A DNA stretch of 64,000 nt. Source: Poa pratensis (lineage: Eukaryota; Streptophyta; Magnoliopsida; Poales; Poaceae). The notes under the pieces are model-generated. The model did no database searches, was not told the origin of the DNA, and saw nothing but the letters and a program-made list of their open reading frames with translations. The position numbers were made by a program, and so were the translations under genes. The DNA lies in the NCBI GenBank assembly GCA_947311845.1, contig CAMZMU010000027.1:42310853-42374852 (forward strand), in the 5' to 3' direction. This document shows, piece after piece, positions 46,640 to 56,652 of the stretch. Position 1 is the first letter of the stretch. Every line of letters begins with the position of its first letter.

Positions 46640-47257
46640 TAGGGATGCCACCCGCAGGGTATGGGTAAGGGTGGAGCCACTCCATACCCTTACCCGTCGC
46701 TCTCAATCTTGCCCGTCACCCATACCCATAACCTTGTGCGGGTATAACTTTTTTCCATACCCTTCACCCGACAGGGTAAAAGGGTACCGCGTGTAAAAAT
46801 ACTCGCGTTTGCAACACAACAAATTTAGTATAAAATAATCATAAACAACATCATATAATCATATAACTATCAACAACACATTTAAAACCGCAGCACATAC
46901 TTATAAATATAAATAGTAGCACATTGTCAACAACAACACATTGTAAACAATAGAACATGTACTTATAAACATCAACACTTGCACATAAGCAACGCATTTA
47001 AACAGCAGCACTTTAATGATAGACAACATCGCATAGTCATAAAAATTAGTAGGTACATTAGGTTATTATTGGGAGACCCACTTGTCACAGATTTAAAAGT
47101 GTACATGGGTACGCGGGTATGGGTTATGCGAACCCATACCCGTACCCTCTGTCCGATGGGTACGAGATTTCCCCAGTTATATACCCATAAGTATTTTTCT
47201 TCTCAAACTTTTATCCTATTTTTTATCCGCAGGGTAAGGGTACCCATTGCCATCCCC
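46640..47257. mobile_element. hAT-like non-autonomous element
   Basis: The ends are TAGGGATGCCACCCGCAGGG on the left and, read inward from the right, GGGGATGGCAATGGGTACCC. Both ends continue in GGGTA/TACCC clusters characteristic of grass hAT elements of the TAGGGATGGCAATGG class. The interior is AT-rich with no transposase. An exact 8-bp duplication is not seen; only CCGAGC is shared by the two flanks. Confidence 0.6.
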
Positions 47258-47859
47258 GAGCAATGGATCCGTCTGAGGCAGTGATAGGATCTCCCGAAGT
47301 TAACCACGGGCCACATCAATAAGTACAGGTCGGCCGGTACAGACGTATAGCCCAGTTACAGCCTTTCAGGGCCCAAACTTGAACGCCCTAGCCGACCGAG
47401 GCATTTTCTGTGCCCATGGGCCGTTGCAGGTAACATAAGGTATCTCCTGTCCCCGTTTGGGAGCTGATATACAGTGCCCGTTAGCGGCGCTCGTGCCTCG
47501 TGCCGCCTGAAGAAAAGCGTAGCGGGCCGGCCCATGAGCACCGTCGCTCTTTCGCTCGAGATCAGACGAAAAACAGCAAAGATTTTCGTTGTGATTTTTG
47601 TTCCAGTATGTGCGGCAGCATATTCGTCGTGCAGAATAGAGGGACTAGCACATGCCAAAATTAGGAGAGCGGTGCTGAACATAAATGTTGGGTTTTCTAT
47701 CCGCAAAATGCACATGCACATGAGACAAAAGGGGCAGGACCCACCCACATGCCAACCTCTCCCCCTTATTCTCTCTCATATATTTCCATTCTTTTCTGTT
47801 TTGCTTTGTTTTCTTTACTTTTTTGGCTAAATACCTGCTACTTTCTTGAATTCATAAAT

Positions 47860-49150
47860 TTGAAAATTTGGAACCATTTTCAAATTTGGAACAATTTTAA
47901 AAAATTAAAATCATTTTAAATTTAGAACCATTTGAAATTCGGAACCATTTTTAAAAGTGGAACCATTTTTTAATTTGGAACAATTTTCAAAATAAATAAT
48001 TTATAGTTTGGAACCATTTTCAAAATGAAACCATTTTCAAAAAAGAACAATTTTCAAATTTGGAACCATTTTCAAAATGGAACCATTTTTAAATTTGGAA
48101 CCATTTTAAATTCGGAACCATTTTCAAATTTGGAACCATTTTTAAATTCGGAACCATTTTCAAAATGGAAGCATTTTTTAATTTGGAACCATTTTCAAAA
48201 TGGAACCATTTTAAAATTTGCAATCATTTTAGAATTTGGAACCATTTTTAAATTTAGAACCATTTTCAAAATGGAACCATTTTAAAATTTGGAACCATTT
48301 TAAATACGGAACCATTTTTAAATTTGGAACCATTTTTAAATTTGAAACCATTTTCAAAATGGAACCATTTTTAATTTGGAACCATTTAAAAAAATGGAAC
48401 CGGTTTAAAAGTGAACAATTTTTAAATTGGGAACCATTTTAAATTTGGAACCATTTTTTATTTGGAACCATTTTAAGTTCGGAACTATTTTTAAAATGGA
48501 ACCATTTTCAAAATCGGAACCATTTTTATTTTGAAACCATTTTAAAAGTTGGAACCATTTTAAAATTTGGAACCATTTTCAAAATTGAACGATTTAAAAA
48601 AAATGAAAACGATTCCAACTTTAAAAATGGTTCCAATATTTAAAACGGTTCCAATTTTAAAAATGGTTCCATTTTTAAATTTGGAACCATTTTCAATGCG
48701 AACCATTTAAAAAAATTGGAACCGTTTTTAAAAAAGAAACATTTTACAAAAAATGGAACATTTTTTAAAATCAGAAAAAAAATCGGAACCATTTTCGAAA
48801 AATCGGAACCATTTTCAAAAATCAAAACCATTTTTTGGTTCGGAACCATTTTCAAAAAGGAACCATTTTTTCGGTTCGGAACCATTTTCAAAAATGGAAC
48901 CATTTTTTCGGTTCGAACCATTTTCAAAAAATCGGAACCATTTTTTTCGGTTCAGAACCATTTTCAAAAAAGGAACCATTTTTTTCATTCAGAACCATTT
49001 TTTCGGTTCGAAACCATTTTTAAAAATATATTTTTTCCAAAATTGAACCATTTTGAAAAAAGGTACCATTTTTTAAAAATATATATTTTCCAAAATTGAA
49101 CCATTTTTTAAAATATATTTTTCCAAAATTGAACCATTTTTGAAAAATAA
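47860..49150. repeat. Degenerate GGAACCATTTT tandem array
   Basis: Imperfect units of 15-22 bases built on GGAACCATTTTCAAAATTT, with a short inverted patch at about 48600-48680. The right third carries a TTTTTCGGTTCGGAACC variant. The long open frames here are artefacts of the repeat. Confidence 0.9.
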
Positions 49151-49460
49151 ATAGTTTTCAAAATATGAACCGTTTTCATAATGAGGAAAAATAAAAACAT
49201 AAAACGAAAGAAACGGGAAGGAAGTGAAACAGAAAAAGAAAAAAAGAAAACAGAAAAAGAAAAAAGAAACAAAAACAGAAAAAGAATAAAAGAAAACAGA
49301 AAAAGGAAAATCAAACGAAAACAGAAAAAGAAACGGAAACAGAAAAAGAAAAAAGAAACGAAAACAGAAAAAGAAAAAAGAAAAAAGAAACAAAAAGAGA
49401 AACAGAAAATAAGAAAGTATAGAAAGTGTGATAAAAGAATACTCTTCAGGAACACCAGCG

Positions 49461-49513
49461 TGGCCGAGTGGTAGCGCTCAGTCTTCCTCACGGGATGTTC
49501 CGGGTTCGAATCC
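49461..49513 (+). ncRNA. tRNA-like pol III promoter boxes (element B)
   Basis: A box TGGCCGAGTGG (49461-49471) and B box GGTTCGAATCC (49503-49513) match the consensus, start-to-start spacing 42. The T stem pairs for three bases only. Preceded by a purine tract and reading outward to the right TIR, as in element A. Confidence 0.7.
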
Positions 49514-50123
49514 CTCCAACCCACCCCTATTTCCTTATATTTTAGCAGACAACTTCTTCAGGCGCCGCTAGCCTTAAACGGCGCCTGCGGGCGGCATATA
49601 GGGTTTGCGTCCCCGTTTCATTCATCGAAGCCACGACGATTATTTGCAGAGTTTTCAACAGCTTTTGCGGCCCTGCATCGGCCACTGCAAGTTAACTTGC
49701 CGACCTTATTTGATAAAAAAAAATGATTGTCCGTTACTTCACCAACCTTTTTGCAACTGGTCACTGTGTGGTCGGTTTACAGTCGCAGTCAACGGGAAGT
49801 TGCAAGTTATCAGTACCCTTATTTGGTGCGAGAAAATGTATTATTAATGCCGTACAGTATTGCAGACAGTAATGAGCGTGAAAAACACGGGGGAAGAGCT
49901 CTTCTCGAGTCTGGACAGATGCTTATCACAGACCGCTCGAGTGAAACCGGTCACAACAAATGTGCGACAAAATTGTACTTTTACCTCCCGCTTAACCAGA
50001 ATCCCGGCCGGCCGGATAGAACAGCGACGCGAGCAGCACCGTGCGTACGTGGATGGATCCAACGCTCCACCCGGAGCTCGACGTACATACGTCGGCGCGT
50101 GCCGTGGCTCCCTGCTCGAGCCT

Positions 50124-50363
50124 CTAGTTATGGTGCTCTGGGTCCGGGCCGCCCGGCACCTCCCGCTTGTGAGCGGCGGCTCGTCCTTGCAGGCTGATCT
50201 CCATGTTCCACCTCCCCCGACGAGCCCGTCCGGAGCCGGCGGCATTGGCGCTCGCGGCAGCATAGACATCAGGCACGGGGCGAGCTTCCGTCGGCGAGGC
50301 TACGAGCGCCGCGCCGATGATCAACACCACGCAGAGGACAAGAGCGCCGATGCGGGCAGCCAT
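50124..50363 (-). CDS. CLE: CLE family signalling peptide precursor (copy 1)
   Basis: A single-exon minus-strand gene for 79 residues. A signal peptide covers about residues 1-27 (MAARIGALVLCVVLIIGAAL, cleavage near TEA). A variable Ala/Gly/Arg-rich middle follows, and the CLE motif is at the very C terminus (residues 67-78, REVPGGPDPEHH, plus Asn). The motif fits the family consensus RxVPxGPxPxHH. The secreted 12-13 residue peptide would bind a CLAVATA1-type receptor kinase in meristem or vascular control; which process is not deducible. Lys-Arg before the motif fits proteolytic release. A TATA box lies about 130 bases upstream. A second copy lies 2.8 kb away on the same strand. Confidence 0.9.
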   Translation of the reverse strand: MAARIGALVLCVVLIIGAALVASPTEARPVPDVYAAASANAAGSGRARRGRWNMEISLQGRAAAHKREVPGGPDPEHHN

Positions 50364-50490
50364 GGAGCTAGCTAGCGTTGGTTGCGAGGTGACTCCGGTG
50401 AGCTAGTGTAAATATCTACACGGCGCAAGAATGTTTTCCGGCCGGTAGTGTGCGTGTCTCTGTGTCTTTTCATGGCCAGGTGCCGCTCGC

Positions 50491-50498
50491 TATTTATA
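50491..50498 (-). promoter_or_regulatory. TATA box of CLE copy 1
   Basis: TATAAATA on the minus strand about 130 bases before the ATG. The segment between TATA and ATG shares the block GGTGCCGC / GGCCATGAAA with the second CLE gene. Confidence 0.65.
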
Positions 50499-50542
50499 GA
50501 CAGATGGATCATAGCAGCGGTTACAAAACAAGCATATATGAT

Positions 50543-50569
50543 GGGGCCGGGGCCGGGGCCGGGGCCGGG
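50543..50569. repeat. (GGGGCC)4 hexanucleotide repeat
   Basis: Four and a half perfect GGGGCC units, able to form a G-quadruplex, about 50 bases upstream of the TATA box of CLE copy 1. Absent from the corresponding region of CLE copy 2. Confidence 0.95.
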
Positions 50570-50869
50570 CAATGTTGCGGATAATTGGTGGAACCACCGG
50601 CGCTTTGTTGGATTAATCGAGTGGCCACCACCGCGAGAGGCTAAGCAGATCATTCATCGATCACGATGATCTTCTTCTTTACTCGTCTTTGCATTGGCAT
50701 ACGCATGCCATGAGCCAATGTTTTGCTGATCTGCTTCTATGTTGCCATGCTCGCTTTAGCAGTTAGTTGCCCAGAATAATCCAGTCCACATCAGTGCGCT
50801 ATGGAGGGATGCCACCACCGCCGGCCGCTCTCATCCTCAACATACGTACACCGTGCATAGGTTTCTCTT

Positions 50870-51345
50870 ATGTGGAGGACACATAGATGGAGAAAATACG
50901 ACAAAATGAATGTGGTCTTGCTGTTGCATGCCCTAGTCCAGACGATAAAGCTAGGCTCAAGTTTTGCATAGCGACGAGTTCGTCTAGATCCTTTCGCGTT
51001 ATATTGACCATCGGTTTTAGTTTCACTTGGGTGAGAAGGCCGTCCACTGAGAAAAAGAAGTGAAGGTCATCTCTTTATAAATAATGCATGAATGTGTCTG
51101 TGGTTCAAAACATTTATATGAAACATTTCGGCTCCTCCTTATTTTTTGTATATCTTTGGTCACCATATTTCTAAACCGGATAAACTTGGTCACTTACCCA
51201 ATCCAAAAGTAGTATCCTTGCTTATGTGGTTGACATTTTACCCAATCTATCATGTTTGTCCATGTTTGCACATATGAACTTGCCACATGAGTATACAGTA
51301 CACAGACAATAAAAGGCAGAGGAGAGACAGGAGGAGGCATGACGG
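50870..51345. other. Upstream DNA of CLE copy 1, nothing further recognised
   Basis: AT-rich; no gene. The part next to 50650-50870 resembles segments at 53510-53690 and 53875-54060 upstream of CLE copy 2. Confidence 0.35.
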
Positions 51346-51349
51346 GATT

Positions 51350-52085
51350 TTTTTTAAATAATACATTTTTTTACAGAATTTCGATCAATATTACGCGTTC
51401 TGAGATAATTTGAAAAATAATGCGACCTAATTTGCGGCCTGGACGATCAGGGCCTATCGTCGGGGGCCCGGACGATTAGCTCCTGTCGTTAGCGGCGCAG
51501 ACGATCAGGTCGTGGGTGGGCCAGCCCACGCGGCCGACAGGCCACTCGTCCACGTCGCCGATTATGACCCTATCGTCGAGGGCCCCGACGATAAGTCGCT
51601 GTGTAAAAACCGGCCGTTTCTCTCTTCTTCCAGCTCGCCTTCTCTCTCTCTATTCTTCTTCCTCCTAAGCTGCTCCGGCGATTTTCGGCTGATCTGCTCG
51701 AATCAACCACAGAAACTTCATTTTAGAGCATACTAGAGGAGCGGGAACGGATTTGGCGGGAGAAAAAATGGTCAAAATTTCCGTTTTAGCAAAGAAAAAA
51801 AATGATCGAGAGAGCATGCAGCTGCCGATTGGAACCTGTCGTCTGCGGCGCCGACGATTGAAACCTATCGTCCAGGCCGTACACGACCAGGTCCTGTTGT
51901 CCGCGGCGCCGACGAGCAGGTCCTGCGTCGCATGCAGCCAACGGACGACGACCCTATCGTCTAGGCCCTATACGATAAGTGCTTATCGTCCAGGCCGCAA
52001 ATTAGGCCACATTATTATTCAAATTGTCTCAGACCGCGTAATATTCATCGAATTTCTGTAAAAAAAATGTATTATTTAAAAACAA
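51350..52085. mobile_element. Long-TIR (about 110 bp) foldback element
   Basis: The left end (TTTTTAAATAATACATTTTT...) and the inverted right end match over about 110 bases at near 90 percent, both passing through TATTACGCG and TAATTTGCGGCCTGGACGAT. Between them, short inverted ATCGTC/GACGAT motifs occur many times, and a pyrimidine-rich stretch (51620-51670) looks like a plant 5' UTR. No transposase. No target duplication was found. It separates the two CLE genes. Superfamily not assigned. Confidence 0.75.
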
Positions 52086-52924
52086 TTAGCGGCACGACGG
52101 TACACGGGAAGCTCAATCACGCAGGACAAGTGATCACCAATGGGTGCTTTAAAACCAATTGCAATGATCATTTTTCATTTTTATTAAAAGCAGAATTTAT
52201 AATGTAGAGAATTGTCATCTATTACATATATTCACAACACAATAACTAAATAGACTTGGACGTGGTTCAGTGGTTGGTTGTTTTATTTATAAAGCGGGAC
52301 GCCAACCTATTTGAAGAACATCTTTGCCGGGCCAGGCTTTACGTTCTGTTGCTCCGCCGGCTTGCGGGACTCGGTATGAAAGTTTGCCCACTGGCACTAG
52401 TAGTACTCCATGTCTCCACTGAACTTTTTTAGCCTAGCTAACACGACGTGCTGATCCCGTTATATTGGCGATTCGTGATTTTCGTCAGTTTACGGTCACA
52501 GTCAATGGAAAGTTTGCAAACTAACTATACTAAAGTTATCCAAGTACTGAATATAGACAACAATGTGCGGAATATGGAAGGAGAGTTCTCGGCAGAGTTC
52601 ATCACGCATGAACAACTAACACCATGTAAAATACACACTTACAGATTAGATCATGAATAATTCGTGATGGAGCTACCGAAGTATTAATATGTGCAAGCTT
52701 GCACTTGTTTATTACAACTGGGCCGTATGTGTGGAGTACAGAGCTAGGTACTGACATTCCTGCGTGCATATAAAGGACGCACGACGAATGAAGTCGTACC
52801 TCTTCTAACATAAACACACGCATCGATCAGCTCCTTAGACCAAACGAAATTATGCTTCACCTCTCCGATCTGGTCTACGTCCACTCGCATTACGTACGTT
52901 GGCTCTTCGCAGCTGGTCACTTGT

Positions 52925-53179
52925 CTAGTGATGGTGCATCGGGTCCGGGCCGCCCGGCACCTCCCGCTTGTGAGCGGCGTCTCCTCCTTGCAGCATCCTC
53001 GCGTTGTTCCACCTCCCCCGGCGAATGCCACCGCCGTCCGTGGCCATGCCGCTGGCGGCATTGGTCATCGCGGCAACGTAGACGTCCGGTGCGGCGCGAG
53101 CTTCGGCCGGCGTGGCTACGAGCCCCGCGCAGACGATCAGCACCATGAAGAGGACAGCAGCGCCGATGCGAGCAGCCAT
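52925..53179 (-). CDS. CLE: CLE family signalling peptide precursor (copy 2)
   Basis: A single-exon minus-strand gene for 84 residues. The ATG at 53179 is chosen over an in-frame upstream one because it matches the start of copy 1 (both MAARIGA) and gives a clean signal peptide (AVLFMVLIVCAGLVATPAEA). The CLE motif REVPGGPDPMHH occupies residues 72-83, followed by a final His. It differs from copy 1 at the tenth motif position (Met against Glu) and the last residue, and has a longer middle with MATDGGG. Local tandem duplication is clear because flanks are also similar (52485-52530 resembles 49770-49815). Function as for copy 1; which receptor is not deducible. Confidence 0.9.
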   Translation of the reverse strand: MAARIGAAVLFMVLIVCAGLVATPAEARAAPDVYVAAMTNAASGMATDGGGIRRGRWNNARMLQGGDAAHKREVPGGPDPMHHH

Positions 53180-53281
53180 GGAGCTAGTGAATGTGCAATG
53201 TGTAAGCAGCAGTACTACGAGGGATGTGTGGCAATGCCAATGGAGAGCTGGATATCCTTTCATGGCCAGGTGCCGCCCTCT

Positions 53282-53289
53282 ACTTATAG
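53282..53289 (-). promoter_or_regulatory. TATA box of CLE copy 2
   Basis: CTATAAGT on the minus strand about 105 bases before the ATG, just upstream of the conserved GGCCATGAAA block shared with CLE copy 1. Confidence 0.55.
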
Positions 53290-53479
53290 GATGAGCTATG
53301 ACTTATGAAATGAGACGGTCATATCAGCGGTTACAAAAGAAACATATGATAGTAGGGCGTTGTTGCGGATAATTGGTGGAACCACCGCGCGCATTGTGTG
53401 TCGACCGAGGGCAAAGCGGGCCACGTAGGGTACCGCTGGAGTAGTGTCGGATGAAACTCGATCCCATGGATGATCCTGT

Positions 53480-54245
53480 CCGAGTGTCCACCCATCGCTA
53501 CCGGCTAAGAAGATCACACATCCATCACGACGATCTGAAATTCTTTCTCCTTTTCCCTTTCTGCATTAGCATATGCTCCCTGCCTACGCACGCCATGATG
53601 AGCCAATGCTCTTCTCCTATGTTCCGGTCGATGCTAGCCATGCACATTTCATTGCCCACAATAATATGGAAGAAAGGGCTACCACACTGTGTGAACTACT
53701 GAAAGACTCTATTGCGGTCTGCTTCTATAATAATGCCCATGAGAATTTCCGCGATACTTGTTTTAGAGATAATGTATGGTGCTCAACGTTTTGCAATGAA
53801 GAAAATCTTGGAAGATCACCGGCTAAGATCGAAGATCACACGTCCATCGCCACCGGCTAATTAAGATCGAAAATCACGCATCCATCACAACGATCTGAAA
53901 TTCTTTCTGCTTTTCCCTTTCTTCATTAGCATATGCTCCGTGCATACGCACGCCATGAGCCAATGCTCTTCTCCTATGTTCGGTCGACGCTAGGCATGCA
54001 CAGTTAGTTGCCCACAATAATCTGCTCCACATCAGTGCGCCATCGGAGGGAGGTCACCGCCAATCTGTAGGTACGCTGTCCGTGTATGGAAGAAAGGACT
54101 ACGTCAGAGTGTGAACTACTGAAAGACTGATGTGGCCTGCTTCTATAAGAATGGTCATGAGAATTTCCACGATATTTCTTGTAGAGATAATGTATGGTGC
54201 TCAACGTTTTGCAGCGAAGAAAATCTTTGGAGATTTTGACCAAAA
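53480..54245. repeat. Tandem duplication of the CLE copy 2 upstream region
   Basis: Two diverged copies, about 53480-53860 and 53861-54245. Shared blocks include CGATCTGAAATTCTTTCT, TTAGCATATGCTCC, GTGTGAACTACTGAAAGACT and TAATGTATGGTGCTCAACGT, in the same order. A third, shorter copy lies at about 50650-50830 beside CLE copy 1. This shows that the CLE unit was duplicated more than once, with only promoter DNA left from one event. Confidence 0.8.
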
Positions 54246-56652
54246 ATATGCTCAGCAGCAGGCCAACAGTATGCTAGTGTATATTTTCAAATATACTTTT
54301 AACTATGCTGCTACTCAAACTGATTAGACTAGCCGAAGCCAATCAAAGTAGGCCAATTGGGAGAAATACTGTCTAAATTTGCCAAATGAAAATTATGCTA
54401 TTGAATTTGGCAACAATATTAAATTGTTCTTGTAACCTGCAGTTTAGAAGAGAAAAGGAATGGCCGATGAGACTGACTATTAACGCCCAAAACGAACAAA
54501 GGTAGAATAGGCGTCTGCCAAGCTCAACTTCTCAAGAACTGCAAGTACGATGACTTGAAGCAAACAAATGGCATGCCATATCAGTACAGTAGAACCTTTT
54601 TAGGATCAGAATAATTAACTTGTGTACTCGTAAGGCTGTCAGAGTCAGAACTGACATGTCATGGGTTTAAAAACTTTGAATAACATGAAGTCATGGTGGT
54701 AAATCCACACACTGACACACATGATCGTTTGAACGTGTGATTGGTAGATACATGCAGCACTCTACAATTGGATGAGTCTCATCCTTCCATTTACCAAATG
54801 TATGCATCGGATTATATTATATAAAAAAGCACTATAATATGTTTTGCAGGTACAATAAAACTCCAATGTGCCTAGTGCATCTCATCTTTTCTTCTTCTCA
54901 TCGAGTGGTCTGTATCAATGATGCCATGGTGACATTACAACGTAATTTAAATGGTATGGTGCCACAGCACTGGCCTATGATGTAGTTTTCTCTCTACAGC
55001 GCAGTATAAGTAGAATCCAAACCATTGTTCACACGATATGCAGGTAGACACACAGTTCCCAATCTGTGTTCACGCGATGGACAATCCCAGTTCACCTGCC
55101 TATAATTCAGAGATACACTAATTACCTTGAGAACAGCATAAGATGGCAGCAAGCTAAACCAATCAGCATTCCAAACTATACTTGCATTTGGTAAACTGGC
55201 TATTCTTGGAATTGTCAATCTTTTCGATCCCTGCTTGATACGGGGTCATGATATCTAAGGCCACCGGCCATTGCATTAGATAATGCTTCGAATTCTTTGA
55301 CCAAATCACCTTTTTAGTACCAGGACAACAGTGCAAGGTCATCATTCAATTACTAAACACGAACCTTTGTAGCTATGTAGACAGTGCCTAGTGGAAAGAA
55401 AAGCAATAGCCAATAAGAGCCCATGCTTAGATGCTATATTACCAATATTTCAGTACTAATGTGCATGCTTCGTCAAAAGCTTGTAGTACATCTGATAATT
55501 AGTTGATGCCTCTGTCCTGCCTGGTGCTTTATCATCTCTGCAACCGATTTGCCACTTTATCATCTCTGCAACCGATTTGCCACACCCTAACGACCTTGGC
55601 TGACTAACCCATAATGCAAAGAGTCGCGTTGCAAGAACTTGTTTACCAAAAAGGAATCCACGTTTCAGAAACTCATTGAGTAGGAAAGACACCTGGCAAC
55701 AACATCCCAAATAATCCAATCACTATAAATGCACCGGCTCTTGGGATGCAGGTCACCATCAATTAGATCCAAAGTAAAGCATAGTAAATACAAAGGGATC
55801 TTACTGGAATCCTTCCAGTCATAATCCACATTTACACGGACCTGCTCTATTTAGTCTCCTTTTTGTCTGTGAATAAAACATACATTTCTTTAGGTTAAAA
55901 AAGTAAGCACTGAACATAGTTGATTTGTGATGATCATTGAACTTTATGCCATGGCATCATCTCATACTCCATTTCTTACCTGAATTCAGCGACTGTACAA
56001 TATTTCTTCAGATATTTCCAGCTTGGTATGCATTTCCATTTTGCTTTGTGGAGCTTCACAGTTCACACCTCCCTTGCAACTTCCACAAAGAATGAAGACC
56101 AATTTCAACTCCCAAAGTGAAAGTTGTCACTGAGAACATGGAAGGCTGGATCTGCAAGGGTCACATATCCAGGGCAACCGAAAGCTCCATCCATGTTGCA
56201 TAATCCTGACCATGAAGGTGACAACATGGACACCTCTTGCTAGTTGTCATTTCTACATGCAGAAAGAAGGAGGTGTTTCCTTCTGTAGTTGGCCACCAAT
56301 TGATGGTAGAAGCCAAACCAGTGGGAGGGAACAAAGAAATGCCGACCCACAATGAACCACCTACCAGAAAAGCTTCATCAATGAGGACGTTTCCAATCAA
56401 CACCCTTCACATATAGAATGGAGTGAACAAAAGAGAAGATGTGGTTGGTAAAGATTCCTAGCAACCACACGTTCAATATTCGAGATTGTTGAAACGTAAT
56501 TTGATGGTAACCTATACCATTGCTGTATCATCATCGCAAAGTGCAACCAAAATGCATTTGGTATCCGGTATGGTCTAAATATTGAATTGGCAACAATTCC
56601 TTTGATGGATTAATGTGAGAACACACACCTCCATTGTTTAACGAGACCATTT
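54246..56652. other. Intergenic region, no gene seen
   Basis: Apart from a perfect 28-bp tandem duplication (55528-55583) no structure is clear. An open frame at 56161-56403 (minus, 80 codons) has no known domain. The right end is the 3' side of the PPR gene. Confidence 0.4.
55528..55583. repeat. 28-bp tandem duplication
   Basis: Two identical copies of a unit starting TTTATCATCTCTGCAACC. Confidence 0.9.

Larger units (their letters stand above)
47459..49609 (+). mobile_element. Mutator-like element B with tRNA-like head and GGAACC array
   Basis: Perfect 9-bp direct repeats TCCCCGTTT at 47450-47458 and 49610-49618. The right terminus (CGCAAACCCTAT read inward, 49598-49609) is identical to that of element A. 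The left subterminal TAGCGGGCCGGCCCAT (47520-47535) is an exact inverted match to 32453-32468 in element A. Order: left TIR, unidentified 300 bases, pyrimidine tract (about 47785-47825), degenerate GGAACCATTTT array (47860-49150), purine tract (49180-49440), tRNA-like boxes (49461-49513), right TIR. No transposase. 2151 bp. Confidence 0.82.
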
